From assembly GCA_027627225.1 (NCBI GenBank), contig CM051026.1, positions 1,499,501-1,563,500 on the forward strand: a stretch of DNA of 64,000 nucleotides, in the 5' to 3' direction. A model generated the notes under the pieces. That model was given only the letters and a program-made list of their open reading frames with translations, made no database searches and was not told the DNA's origin. Shown here one piece after another: positions 47,490-58,754 of this stretch. This DNA is from Congeria kusceri. Lineage: Eukaryota; Mollusca; Bivalvia; Myida; Dreissenidae. Every line of letters starts with the position of its first letter. Position 1 is the first letter of the stretch. The position numbers and the translations under genes are program-made.

Positions 47490-48510
47490 AGCTCGACTAT
47501 TAGAAGAGTAGGTGAGCTTTCCTACTACCCCTGGCGTCGGCTTTTTTATTCGAAAGTCTTGTAACTTCAAAACTACATAAGTTTTTCACTTGAAACTAGG
47601 AATATACCTTTGTCATTCAATCCCAGTGTCAGGGGCAACATTCTCCATAACTCTGTATTGTATTTTGACATAGTTATTCCCCTTTTTCACTTTGATTTTC
47701 TGATTAAAGTTTATATTTAAAAGTTTTCTAAGTTCAAGAATACACAAGTTATTCACTTGAAACTTGGAACTAACCTTTGTCATCAACTCCACTATCAAGG
47801 ACAACTTTTTTTATAATACTGTTTTGTATTTTGACAGAGTTATGCTCCTTTTTCACATAGATTTTCTGGTTAATGTTTATATTCAAATGTTTGGTAACTT
47901 CAAAACTACATAGTTATTCATTTGAAACTTGGAACTAACCGTTGTCATCAACTGTAGTATCAGGGGCAACATAACACATAACTATATTTTGTATTTTGAC
48001 AGAGTTATGCCTCCTTTTCATTTAGATTTTCTGTTTAAATTTTATATTCAAAAGTTTGGTTACTTCAAAACTACATAAGTTATTCACTTGAAACTTGGAA
48101 TTAACCTTTGTCATCAACTCTAGTATCAGGGTCAACATTTCCCATTACTCTGTTTTGTATTTTGACAGAGTTATGCCCCTTTTGACATAGATTTTCTGGT
48201 TAATGTTTATATTCAAAAGTTTTGTAACTTCAAAACTAGATAAAGTTATTCACTTGAAACTTGGAACCTTTGTCATCATCTCTAGTATTAGGGGCAACAT
48301 TACCCATAACTCTGTCTTGTATTTTGACAGAGTTAGCCCACTTTTTACATAGACTTTGTTGTTAAAGTTTTTGTTCCAAACATTTATAAACTATACAAGG
48401 CTACACTTAAACGTTTTGTATTTTAACAAGTGTATGCCCCTCCCACTTTCCAAAAATACGTAGTAACTGAAATACTTTGAATAGTATAGCTCTGACAGCT
48501 CTTGTTTTTA
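47490..48510 (+). repeat. 'ttagctcgacta' modular repeat, about five units
   Basis: Head at 47487-47550, then about 170-bp units with 'gtaacttcaaaactacataagttattcacttgaaacttggaa...cctttgtcatcaactctagtatcaggggcaacatt' and 'tgttttgtattttgacagagttatgcccctttt'. Ends 'atagctctgacagctcttg' near 48505. Absent at the matching point of block A, so inserted after duplication or lost there. Confidence 0.88.
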
Positions 48511-48544
48511 TACATACAAGTTTACATGAATTCTGTTTTTACAG

Positions 48545-48653
48545 TCTAAACCTCAACCAAGGCAAGAAGTGCTTTGTCTTGCAATTTGTGTGCAAAACTG
48601 TTTGCCAGAATAACAATGCTTACATCAAAATATCCATTTTCAATGAAACTTAA
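48545..48653 (+). CDS. Candidate exon after a strong acceptor
   Basis: 'gaattctgtttttacag' precedes an open frame of 35 codons ending TAA. It reads LNLNQGKKCFVLQFVCKTVC then QNNNAYIKISIFNET. Cysteine spacing (C-x6-C-x3-C) and beta-like hydrophobics look protein-like. The reading frame requires phase 1 at the acceptor. I do not recognise a domain. No counterpart was found in block A. If coding, it would be a last exon. Confidence 0.3.
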
Positions 48654-49526
48654 ATGAATGTCTTGCAAGACAGCAACAACATACAAGATCATATTTACAT
48701 GTAATAATAGTTCATTCATGTCCTCTCATGTTTGCGTGACAGGTATTTTAGTATAAGTTCTGAAACGTAAAAAATAGTAGTTTTATTTTCAACAGATTCT
48801 TTTTTTTTTATAGAGATCAAGTGTGAGCATTTTTAATTTGTTGTTTGGTGTGCGTATTTAAATAGGAAACAGTATTACTGCGAATCTAAATAGATAATAC
48901 ATTACATGTAATTATTGCTTAAATAAATTTTGCCCAAATTTTTTTTAACGTTTCATATTTATTTGTATTCCATGGTTTGGACAATTTGAAGAATGCTGTC
49001 TGATACTTGGTTGAAGCTGTCCAAACCATTCAAAATTTTTATGTAGCTATGTAGTCAAAATAAGAACAATAAATGTAGCAAGAAAACTATATCATTCAAA
49101 GCTAAGAAAAGTAACATAAAGGTGAAGACTTCAATGTATTTATGTTTTTAGTTTCAACTTAGCACATTATTACATACCGATACATATATTGGTACTATAC
49201 AGTAATATCTTAGTACAAAACATTTTGCTAGTTACTATATATATACTTAACTCAAAGTTAAGGCATGTAGTGTTTCAAATGCATGTATAAATATGCTATT
49301 TGATACAATGAATCAATGGTGATTGGTTTCTGTAAAAGGGAAATAACCATTTTCGGTACCCAGGTCATTCAGTGGTAGGTACCCAGGTAGTCAGTTACTG
49401 CTTGTCTCACAACTAATCAGGAAGTGCTCAGTGAACTGACATTTTCTGAATTCTACATTAATTGCAGTTTAATGAACTATGAAGTTGGTTGCATTTGATA
49501 TATACAATGTTCCTCTGTTATTACAG

Positions 49527-49638
49527 AGTGTTGAAGGCTACACCTCAGATGTCACCTGTACATGGGACTGGAACTTTGAAGAACCGCTTTGTGATGAATG
49601 CTTTGATGACTGCCAACTGCAGCCAAACTGTACCCTAG
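49527..49638 (+). CDS. Candidate exon, copy B
   Basis: 'cctctgttattacag' precedes 112 bp ending TAG|gtttgt. The frame reads SVEGYTSDVTCTWDWNFEEP then LCDECFDDCQLQPNCTLG, cysteine-rich and open. Copy A at 20332 shares both edges but lacks 26 bp. Conservation of the splice-like edges between diverged copies is suggestive, but surrounding DNA is equally conserved, so selection on protein is not shown. Confidence 0.33.
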
Positions 49639-50314
49639 GTTTGTTGCATATGAAAACCTTTAGATGCGATATCTACCAGGGGTTGCGAAATCTCATATTG
49701 CCTTACTCGTCTGTTTTTTGACAAATAATTTTGCTGCTTGTTTGTAATGTACAGTATTTATAAGTAATTGTGGCGAGATGTCACTTGTCCGTACAGGCTC
49801 TGGGACAAGCTGGGCAATACGTACAATTGATTACGCAATCCCTGTTTCTATTACTGTGACCAAATTAAAAACCCAGAGTGGGATGATACTATTTCAGTCA
49901 GCATAATCAGGTTATCATTCACTCTTTCAACACATCACATGAATGATATCATGTCTTAAAATCACCTGACAGAGTGAGTAAAGGTTCAGTGTATCACAGG
50001 ACGTCTAGGATCAACGTCTACAATTGAATATCTTTAAAATGTCGGAGGTCAGATTATTTACGTAAATTATTTATCACAAAGTTAGATATTGGTGATGTGA
50101 GTTTAAACTGGTTCACTGCATCACATACTAACTATTGCAGACTCTGGACTGTGATTGTCCATATATCTGCATGAAATGACCTGTGTTTGTCACCAAGCAC
50201 GTGTAACAATAAAGGGCCAATTACAGGTTTTATTATGATGTTTCATTTCATTTCATTGATATTTCTAAAGAAAAACTGCATAGCACATCTGAGCCACATC
50301 ACTAATATTTGTTC

Positions 50315-50659
50315 CAGGGCTTTTTTCACCATTTTGAAAATATGACCTATACCCATGAAATTTGGAATTTTAGCATAAAAATTCACATAAAATTGGGGAA
50401 AAGTATAATTGTTTGTTTAATAAAATGTGAAGAATTGTTGATAAAACTACATTAAAAAAAGAATGTTCTGAACAAAAACAAATCAGTAAAACGGTTATTA
50501 CAACTTCAACAGTATTTTTTCTGCATTGAACACCTCTTATTTCCAAACATCTAAAAGTCAATCCATCAATTGGGAATTTTGGGACTGCATGATTAAGAAA
50601 AAGATACTTTTTGACACTGGGAATATAATGGCTATAAAATCAGTCAAAAAAAAGCCCTG
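50315..50659. mobile_element. Short hAT-like element
   Basis: 345 bp starting CAGGGCTTTTTTCACC and ending AAAAAAAAGCCCTG. Comparison with block A (23560-23590) shows that the flanks are contiguous there, so this is an insertion after duplication. 'aattgggaa' motifs inside link it to the 26973/38589 family. The flanking 8-mers (atttgttc, atttcaca) match only partly. Confidence 0.8.
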
Positions 50660-51249
50660 ATTTCACAAAAAAAAATTAGCACTGCAAACATTTTGCAATA
50701 ATTTGTAAAACGGACATAAAGGCAATGTTTGTGTGATCCACATTGGTTTGTGATAGGTATTACATGCAGTAAGACATTATAATGGTAACACATGCCTGGA
50801 TGTTTAACGTTTATGTAACATTACAGCGATACGAAATTGAAAAGTTAAATATGAAAATGGTCCCATTAAATGACAGTGACGTGCTATTTCATTATAAATG
50901 TGTACCTTTGTTGGGATGATTATCTTTCGAAATCTCTTCACGTGGTGATTGACATATCAGTGAAATGGTGATGGAGACAGATACGGTTTGAAGTTGTTTG
51001 ATTAGTTAATATGTTCTAAATTTTTTATCATTTTTAGATAGATTTACTTGTGGTGCACCACTAATGTAGCTTAAGGCCTTTCCCAAAACTGGGTAATCTT
51101 GCCTGAACAGCCCTTTGTAATGTGCATATCTATAGACCTATATTCTGGCCAATTTATCCACTTCGTATATTCACAATGCGGACAGTTGTTCTGAGCAATT
51201 ACGATCACAAAATACCGGCTGAAAGTGTTTCCATACTTTATTGCTAATT

Positions 51250-51600
51250 ATACCCCCCCTAGTCATGATGGTGGGGGGGGCTATATAAGACTCAGTTTGT
51301 CCCATCCCGCCCAGTCCCGTCGCATCCTGTCCAGTTAGACAGCATGTTACGCTCATGAACCATGACTATAGGTCAAAGGTCAAGATTATACTTAAAGGTC
51401 AAACATCAAAATTGGCTTTTTGCTTCTCCGAACTTCCCCTAACCCTATCATTGGCAGTGAATGGTTCTTGTTTTTTAATCTCTTTACACAAATGTTTGTC
51501 TCATTAAGTCAGCGTGTCTTTCATGAATTAGGTCCATAGGGTAAAGTCAAGGCCACATATCAAGGTCAATGCAGCGTTCGGGAGCAGCCATCCATTTAAT
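51250..51600. repeat. Fragment of a 'cccccc...gggggg' headed repeat
   Basis: A C-rich/G-rich hairpin head (51251-51281, 'taccccccctagtcatgatggtgggggggcta') is followed by 'gtcaaaggtcaagattatactt' phrases. Related fragments with 'aaaggtcaag/aggtcaaa' occur at 55380-55430 and 55870-56270. Confidence 0.65.
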
Positions 51601-52557
51601 CGATATTCTTGTTTTACAACTACTACTACTAATTTTGCCATGCTGGTAAAAGTCTCTTGGATGATCATTGTTTTAGCTATGTTATCAAATAATTATTAAC
51701 TACAATAATGAGGTTATTATGAAACGTTTCCTTTAAAGTGGCATATTGTACAAAAATGCAGATACATAATAAAAACAAGATATTCCTATTTATCTCGAGT
51801 ATATTTTTCAAGTAGCAAAAACATATTGATGCAATTGTAGAAAACTATTTTAGATACGTTTTCCAGTAGGATTTGAACGCGCCTATACAAAATTGCTTCA
51901 TTTTATTGCAAGCTTCACTGTGCTATGTAAACGTTGTCAATGTTGTCCATGCCCGTAACGGTAAAATATGTACATTTAATTCATTCATTTTACTACAGCT
52001 ACTACTAATATGCAATGACCGTGAAAGTGTATTGGATGAACGCTGTTTAGCTATAATATAAAATAATTTGTCAATTGTTCCTGTAATCAAGACTATTATT
52101 TGTATCAGTACTTCATTTAATTTTCTGTCAATTAACTTTTTTTTTACAAATGTTATTGTCCAATTCCCATCAATATGTCCGTTTAACTGAATCCATTTGC
52201 AAACCATAACTTGTGTCAAAATTGAAAAGAAGATTGTAAGTACAGTTATATTTCAAACATGTACAGTGTGACTTGTGATAATGATAAAAGTCGTATCACT
52301 GTAACCTCATGCTGTATGAACGAAAGCCCGGTGGTGACTTCAGACTTTCACAGTCCATAGTTCACACTTCACACTTCATAATACACAATACAGTATACTA
52401 TATAGTATAATATATTTCACATTTCTTACTTTACACTTCATACTTTGCTCTGCATACTTCATAGTTTACGCTTCAAAAATCATACTTCGCTCTTCATACT
52501 TCATAGTTAACACTCCGCTGCAGTCGCAGGTTTGAGTCCCGGCAATGACAAGTTTTT

Positions 52558-53125
52558 TTATGCCCCCACTTTAGGGGGGGGGCGGGGGCATATAGATTTG
52601 CCCATGTCTGTCCGTCCGTCCGTCGCGCGTTACTCAAAAGGTATAACTGCTAGAGTGATGAAACCTTATAAGCATATTCATCTGCCTCGGGGCTTGTTCA
52701 CGTGAGTATTTTGGTGAATTTGTTTCTGACATCAGCGGAGTTATGGCCCTTTTTTAGCAAAAAATTACATTTTTGGACTTGTGTCGTGTGTAACTCAAAA
52801 AGTATTATTGCTAGAGTGATGGAACTTTATAAACATATTAATCAGTATGTGATTGTGTGCACCTGGGTATTTTGGTGCAGTTTTTTTCCACCATCAGTAT
52901 AGTTATGACCCTTTTGTTAGCAAAAAATAACAGTTTTGGATTTGTGTCGCGTGTAACTCAAAAAGTGTAACTGCTAGACTGATGAAACTTTATAAACCAA
53001 TTCATCAGCATGTGAACTTGTGCACCTGGGTTTTTGGTGCATTTTTTCCGACATCAGCAGAGTTTTGTTACAACCAGCGGAATGTGGGAGCATCCATGTC
53101 CTATGGACACATGTCTAGTTTTTTT
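52558..53125 (+). repeat. 'atgcccccacttt...' modular repeat
   Basis: A G/C hairpin head (tgcccccac...gtgggg-type, 52560-52592), 'gtccgtccgtccgtc', then three about 180-bp units with 'gtgtaactcaaaaagtgtaactgctagagtgatgaaactttataa' and 'acatcagcagagttatggccctt'. Ends 'catccatgtcctatggacacatgtctag', a palindromic terminus. Confidence 0.85.
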
Positions 53126-53879
53126 TTCTTTTTTTCTCGATATAATATCTATTTGGGTTTGTGAAACAGCTTTTGTTTTTGCAGTAAAGACATCAAATGA
53201 TATCTATTTTTCAAAAAAGCGAAATTCTGTGAACAACACTGTTTAAACAGAGTAGAGTACTATAATTATGTGGCAAGATTATAGTATAACGGGTTTGTAC
53301 GTAATTTTTGTGACCATCATCATAATTATAATTACAATATACATATATTATAGGGGTGCAATATATTCAAAACACAAACAGATGAAATTTCCATAATTCA
53401 CGGCACAAGCCTAAACACTCCATAACATGAAACGTACTCGGTGTCAATTTGGTTTGATTTTGTCTACAAAAGAAACAGGTGGTAAAATGTTTTGATGTTT
53501 AATATTAAAAAAATTTTTTTTTGCAAAACTTGTATTCTTTATGTTTCAATAATATTGATCACCTTCAAACCAAACCATCTATAAACACACTTTGTAGTAA
53601 GGATAAATGTGATTTGTTTCAAACGTTTTTGGAACCTTTCAATATGTATTAGAAATACTGAAATTAATATGCAGTTTATTATTTGGTTCAACAACTGAAA
53701 TTATAAAATGGAAATTTGTCGAAAGCATCCTCTGCATATTCAAGTTCTTTGTTGGTTTGTGGACTGATCAACCTAAACAGAGAATTAAATTCAGAAAAGC
53801 ATCCACAATCGTTTACTTTGCGGGTATATCGATCCACGCAAATATAAATTTTCTCTGAAGAACTTTATAATAATAACTA

Positions 53880-54600
53880 GAAGTGCTGTATAATTCAGGC
53901 ATGTTGAACATTATTTCTGATTTTCCAAATGGACCATCTTTTCTGGTTCCCGATGAAATGTTGTACATATTTCACTCGGTAGTTAATCGTTTAAGCTCAC
54001 AACTTATGACAGGCATAAAGCAAAACAGCAAACATTGTGAATGAAACTGCAATTGAAATGGATTTCCATCGTTGTACAAACTAGTCTTGCATGTCTTTGA
54101 AGTGGTTTATCCAAAAGTCGACACACTACCTTCGTAGTATACTTCATAAAAATTCAATTCTTTGATTTGGTGTACTTTTACCCATGATAAATCTTCTATC
54201 CGCAGAATGATCATCTGCATTTCTTAGTCTAAAATATATTTGCAGCTGCCCAACTGTGGTATTTTCTGTTTCACGATCACTCTGAACAATAGTCGGGACG
54301 ATCTCGCCATTATTCTTCACAGCTTCTAAAAATTTCCTAGCTATTAATGTAGGATCATGTTGCTTTTTTCTAGTTTAAGATACAATATTTGTCTGCTAAA
54401 ACGATCTATTCCTACATGAATAGCAAAACCAAAAGGATTGAGTTTGTCATTACCTTCAATATGCCAAACAAAATTAGGTCAAGGGCATAAAGGTCGTCGC
54501 TTCTTTCTTCTTCCCATTCCAAATTTGTCTCACACTAAGTCCATATTTCAGTTTTTCTTTTCCACATTGTTTTGTAACCAACACACTTCCCTAAATGTAG
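53880..54600 (-). pseudogene. Integrase-core (DDE) transposase relic
   Basis: Minus-strand translation, with several frame changes and stops, gives in order: GYKTMW (about 54565-54585), KRRPLCP*PNFVWHIEGNDK followed by LNPFGFAIHVGIDRFSRQIL (54385-54505), then after a shift DPTLIARKFLEAVKNNG...VQSDRETEN, then STPNQRIE (54150-54330), then FWINHFKDMQD (about 54085-54115), and PFGKSEIMFNMPELYS (about 53885-53935). The layout matches the animal integrase-core family whose members carry W-H-I-D-G...K-L, T-D-x-G-T-E-N and S-N-Q-R-I-E-x-W (established knowledge). Spacing is about 60 residues between the first two catalytic positions and about 40 to the glutamate. The first catalytic Asp is Glu here, and the frame is broken, so it is inactive. 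It lies within the inverted arms and is presumably the element's own transposase. Confidence 0.9.
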
Positions 54601-54606
54601 ACGTGG

Positions 54607-54830
54607 GCCAGCCGCAATAGCAGCATGAAAACCAGTGAGCCAGCCGCAATAGCAGCATGAAAACCAGTGAGCCAGCCGCAATAGCAGCATGAAAACCAGT
54701 GAGCCAGCCGCAATAGCAGCATGAAAACCAGTGAGCCAGCCGCAATAGCAGCATGAAAACCAGTGAGCCAGCCGCAATAGCAGCATGAAAACCAGTGAGC
54801 CAGCCGCAATAGCAGCATGAAAACCAGTGA
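54607..54830. repeat. 32-bp minisatellite, exactly seven copies
   Basis: Seven perfect copies of gccagccgcaatagcagcat + gaaaaccagtga. Because 32 is not a multiple of three and no frame of the minus strand has a stop, it creates three overlapping artificial open frames (54535-54962), which are not genes. It directly abuts the start of the transposase relic. Confidence 0.98.
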
Positions 54831-55484
54831 AAATCGCAACCTGAAATGATATATATACGAGTTATTTTTTACATTAATAATATAATTTGGCAGCCTGACA
54901 GTTGATACAAATAATGTTAAAATTGTGATCCATTGTCTGTACAGTAAGTACTGTCTAAGCAAGATCTACATTTATTGGCAATCTGATATTGAACGATTGT
55001 GCGAACTCCTGTAATATTTTAATTGATATGTTTGCAATTTTATGAACTATTGACAACATAAACGTTTTACATTAGAGTTACTAGATGATGTTCTTTCTAT
55101 AATGAAACCAATGAAGTGTGAATTATGAAATGTGAACGATGAATTGTAAAGTATGAAATGTGAATCATGAAAAGTGAACTATGAATCGTGAATCATGAAG
55201 TGTGAGCAACAAAGTGTGAACTATGAAGTGTGAATCGTGAAGTGTGAAGTTTGAATCGTGAAGTGTGAAGTCACCACTGGGCTTTCGTATGTATGTGAAC
55301 AGTACACTAAGGTTGCTGCAGTGTTGGTTGAGTGACACTTTGTTTTCTGTGCTATGACTTGGCCGTGAGCCAGGTCAGCAGGTTAAGATTCAGGGTCACA
55401 TTTAGAGGTCAAATGTCAAACTAAGAAGCTCAAGTATAATAACAAAAAAGTATTTAAAAAAAAAAAAAAAGAACAAAAAATTCA

Positions 55485-55553
55485 GTGCCACTGGGGTTCA
55501 AACCGGAACTCCAGATTAAAAGGCTATCGCCTTAATCACTCGGCCTTTTAACT
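55485..55553 (-). other. tRNA-like sequence, decayed
   Basis: Minus strand: 'aaggccgagtgattaaggcgatag' (A-box-like, Leu/Ser style), 'ccttttaatct' (anticodon-arm-like with TTT) and 'ccggtttgaacccc' (B box), then a T-rich tract. Acceptor stem ends do not pair well. The right flank ends 'ctgcgaaaaggtccctttaag' (about 55830-55850), like the TTAA-element end at 61450. Confidence 0.6.
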
Positions 55554-55859
55554 TGTATATTTCACCCTGCATTATTTACTTTATGTAAGTGTTCCATGTG
55601 ATGTCAACAGTTTCAACGAAAACAACAGAAACACTTCACATTATTCCATCATTTAGCATTCCAAATGCTTTATAATTTTATTGATTTCAACTGATGATTA
55701 CTCATAAACGAAACTGGTTTTACAGAATATTTCTAGGTCCGTAGTGTTATTTTGCTCCCTTGTGTACACTGTTCTTTTATTTTTGGAATCGGTGACAAAA
55801 GTTGAACAATTGCAAATTTGTCAATCTGCGAAAAGGTCCCTTTAAGATGGTTCGTCTCG

Positions 55860-57320
55860 AACATGAACAAGGTCGGTAGGTCAAAGTCACTCTCAGAGGT
55901 CAAAGGTCAAAATCGGCTAAAATTCTGATTGTCCAGGTCCCAAATAACATGTGTGCGTTCGCAAATATGCCGGGTACCAATGTTGTTTATATCATGAAAA
56001 ATCATGCTAAATAAAGAATGCGATAATTTTTGTGTTCATGAAAACCAAGTAAAATTCAAACTAACAGCCCCTTTAAACCAGAACAGTTTTAAGAACATTC
56101 TTTATTCTTAAGTCTGATAATTGGTTGGTGAATACAGGCCAGGATTTCAATTAGCCATGGAAAGAGGGCTGTTAAAATTATCTAGCAGAATGGTTTGCCC
56201 CAGTGAGTCTCATGCATGAACCAGGTCGGTTCCTGAAAGGTCGAGGTCACACTAAGAGGTCATTTGCACTTTCAAGGATTTTAAAAAACTTGACACAAAT
56301 GCTTGCTTCGATGAGTTGGTTCATCGCGTGCATGTTTTTGTTTGCGCCCCGAACATTTTGTGGGGAGTATATAGCTGCTGCTTTGTCTGTCCATTACTCC
56401 GTCAATCACTCTGTCATTCCATTATTCCATCACAAATCTACTTGCTCATTGATGGAGAGATTTTAAAAATGATATTTTTGTTTGATATTTGTAGTTCATA
56501 TGTAATAACAAACATTTATAAGACCCTGAAAGCAACTTTAAGGCTATAATTCTTGTAACATTATCTTAGTGTCTCCTTACTGGATTTTAATTTACCTCAA
56601 AACACTCCTATCTTAAGAGACCTCGTAAACTGTACCTTAAGTTACGTGCACAAAATCGGCCTCAGTGTGATATCGTAAGTTCCGTTTGGAAGCAGGTCGG
56701 ATGCATATATAAGTCAATTATATTCATAGTTATGCTTTTATTCTTATGCTGTAATAAAATCATTCAAAATTTGGTTTATTGTATTTTGTCATTTAGATTA
56801 TTCATTTAATTTAGTATGTATTTGACCTATATTTAAATACTGAATCAATGAAAGTCAAGTATCAAATTCTCTGATTTTACTTTATATTCCAAAACTAAAG
56901 TGTGTATGTACGATCTTTCCTATCATTTTTTTCTTCAAAATAAGCAGATGAAACTTGCAATATAACTTGAAAGAAGACAGATTAACATATATCATTTGAA
57001 GGAAACCCAGAAATATCGACAAAATCAATAAATACATGTGTCGACTTTGGAACGCTTATTAGTGCTTTGTACCCTGAAACCACTGTCAAGTCAATGTGTA
57101 GGCATGTATTGGAGTTTTGGGCTGTACAGCGTAAATTACTTTGTAATTAAAAAGTAGTCAATTATACCATTTACAACAATGGTTCGCATTAACTTTTATT
57201 CTATTTTAAATCATAGTATATGGTTATTACCTTTATCGGATTGTTTTAATTTATGTCACTATGTCTGTTGTTAGATCGTACATACGCTCTTAAATGTGTA
57301 ACATTACATTAATAGCCTCA
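55860..57320. other. Repeat fragments and gene-poor DNA
   Basis: 55860-56270 holds 'aggtcaaaggtcaaaatcgg' and 'ccaggtcggttcctgaaaggtcgaggtcac' fragments; 56340-56430 a 'tctgtccattactccgtcaatcactctgtc' head. 56500-57320 shows nothing I can support. Plus-strand frames 56203-56549 are repeat-derived. Confidence 0.5.
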
Positions 57321-57325
57321 CTAGA

Positions 57326-57670
57326 CAAAGTGGCCACCGACTCGGGAAAACAAGGAAAAAGTGTCCCTGCAGGGAAAAATCAGGGAATTTGAAATTTGGA
57401 GTCAGGGAAAATTCAGGGAATTTGACAAAAAGTGTTAAAACAAGCCCTAGATGAAGTAGTGAAATCTATAATTTAATAAATATTTCAACAACAAACTAGT
57501 AAAAATGATCAAATTTGTTTAAAATAAGGAGTTAACCATAGTAAAAATATGTACGCTGTCACCACTTTGCTCTAATTGTACCGGTAATTTGACAATAAAT
57601 GTCATGGAAAATCAAATTCCGTTCAGGGAAGAATCGGGGTAAATGTCAGGGCATTTCAGTGTTAACCCTG
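57326..57670. mobile_element. MITE with 5-bp target duplication
   Basis: 345 bp flanked by perfect CTAGA (57321-57325, 57671-57675). Ends CAAAGTGGCCACCGA / TCAGTGTTAACCCTG pair imperfectly. The interior repeats 'cagggaaaa', 'cagggaattt' and 'gtcagggaa' at least six times, echoing the 'ttgggaaa' motifs of the other 5-bp elements. hAT-like by end sequence; superfamily not proven. Confidence 0.8.
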
Positions 57671-57679
57671 CTAGATTAT

Positions 57680-58740
57680 GATACTTCAACGTGAACCGAA
57701 ATAAGTTAAAAATGCGTTAATGTGAAAGACAATTAACTTTTATTACTAAAAAGAACGTTTGTTTCATCATTTTATGTCTATGTTAATCATATGTAAGGCG
57801 TTTAAACTTTATTAACATACATACATTAACCAGAAATCATCGTGGTATGATTAACTGAATGTTTCGAGATAGAACAAGCACCCTGGATTATATGCATGAC
57901 CCATTATTAACCATCAAGTATTGTCTAGATAGAAAAACTGTTTAACATTAAATATGTCAATTATTTGATGATTAATTAACGAGGCCTACTTTTCGAAATC
58001 ACTCGCTTATGCCTGGTTTACATTTGCCCCTGTGGCCATACGATAAATTCGTCTACAATTTTCCATACAATTTTTAGGCATCGTAGGTGGCTATGCGTTA
58101 TAGCGTCTTTGCTTACATTGTATACAATCTCCGTGCGATATTTGTATAGACTTTCGGGCACAGGTGAGGGCACTTCTGTACAGAGACCGCATATAGGTCG
58201 CAATATGGTTCTACGGAAATCATGGGATTTGCGTACGGCTGTCCTGTGGTCTCCACAAGCTTCTCACTGAAATCATTCGGTGCCACTAAACATATGTTTA
58301 TGGGCTACGGGCTTACGATTTTAAAAAAATGTGAATAACTTTCAGTGAAACAAAATCGTAGAAGCTACGTCGCCCATAAAATCGCACAGCTCCCTCAAGG
58401 CAGCTGCATGAATTTGGAGTAACGGGCAGTTTACAGACGCCATAGACGTTTCTTAGTCCAAATGTAAACTAGGCTTATACCTCGACTACAAAGACGTGAA
58501 ATGTTCGCACAGCGTCTGTGCATTTTTTGGTAGACCGCAAAAGCGCCGCTAACATACGGTCATGCGGTAAACATGCGGGAGTCCTACGTTTTACCTACAA
58601 ATTTGCCTACCGCACCATACATAGTGCACCACCGGTGGTGAGCGATAGCTATGTGTTGACATTGCGTTAATATTAAAAGTATTTAACACAAGGTCGCCGT
58701 ACGATAGTTGCATGTCTAGTGTACGACTCTCGAGTGCACA
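57680..58740. other. No supported feature
   Basis: Contains a moderately GC-richer stretch at 58180-58640 ('gcctac', 'cgtacgg', 'gccgctaacatacgg'). Minus-strand frame 58018-58203 is unsupported. Confidence 0.4.
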
Positions 58741-58754
58741 GCAGACGTGTTGTG

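Larger units (their letters stand above)
35195..51245. other. Duplicated block B (expanded version)
   Basis: Collinear counterpart of 18140-24070 (matching stretches listed there). Its extra length is explained by the 56-bp array, a hairpin and transposon (37995-39362), expansion of the 20-bp repeat (39740-40690), and later insertions at 41015, 41913, 43360, 45741, 47490 and 50315. Regions 34520-35190, 44300-45740 and 46450-47110 hold no feature I can support. Confidence 0.85.
52321..55287. mobile_element. Damaged DNA transposon with inverted minisatellite arms
   Basis: The left arm (52321-52510, 'cgaaagcccggtggtgacttcag' then degenerate 'cacttcatagtt' units) is the inverted counterpart of the right arm (55110-55287, 'gaagtgtgaa' units then 'gtgaagtcaccactgggctttcg'). 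Between them lies a decayed integrase-type transposase on the minus strand (53880-54600), a 32-bp minisatellite, and a nested bivalve repeat (52558-53125). Flanks share 'gtatg' (left gtatgaac, right gtatgtat), a possible imperfect target duplication. The combination argues for one element, about 2.97 kb with later insertions. Confidence 0.8.

Noticed and set aside
48545..48653. p53-family DNA-binding exon, because of the FVLQFVCKTVC segment
   Set aside because: The conserved residues that should follow the cysteines in that family are not present; resemblance is too weak to name it.
52321..52510. Coding region or unusual promoter in the 'cacttcatagtt' tract
   Set aside because: It is a degenerate short tandem repeat that pairs with the inverted tract at 55110-55287, better explained as a transposon arm.
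54535..54962. Three overlapping minus-strand open frames, up to 123 codons, with repeats of LAHWFSCCYCGW / GFHAAIAAG
   Set aside because: They are the three readings of one 32-bp minisatellite; 32 is not divisible by three and the unit lacks stops, so all frames stay open by chance.
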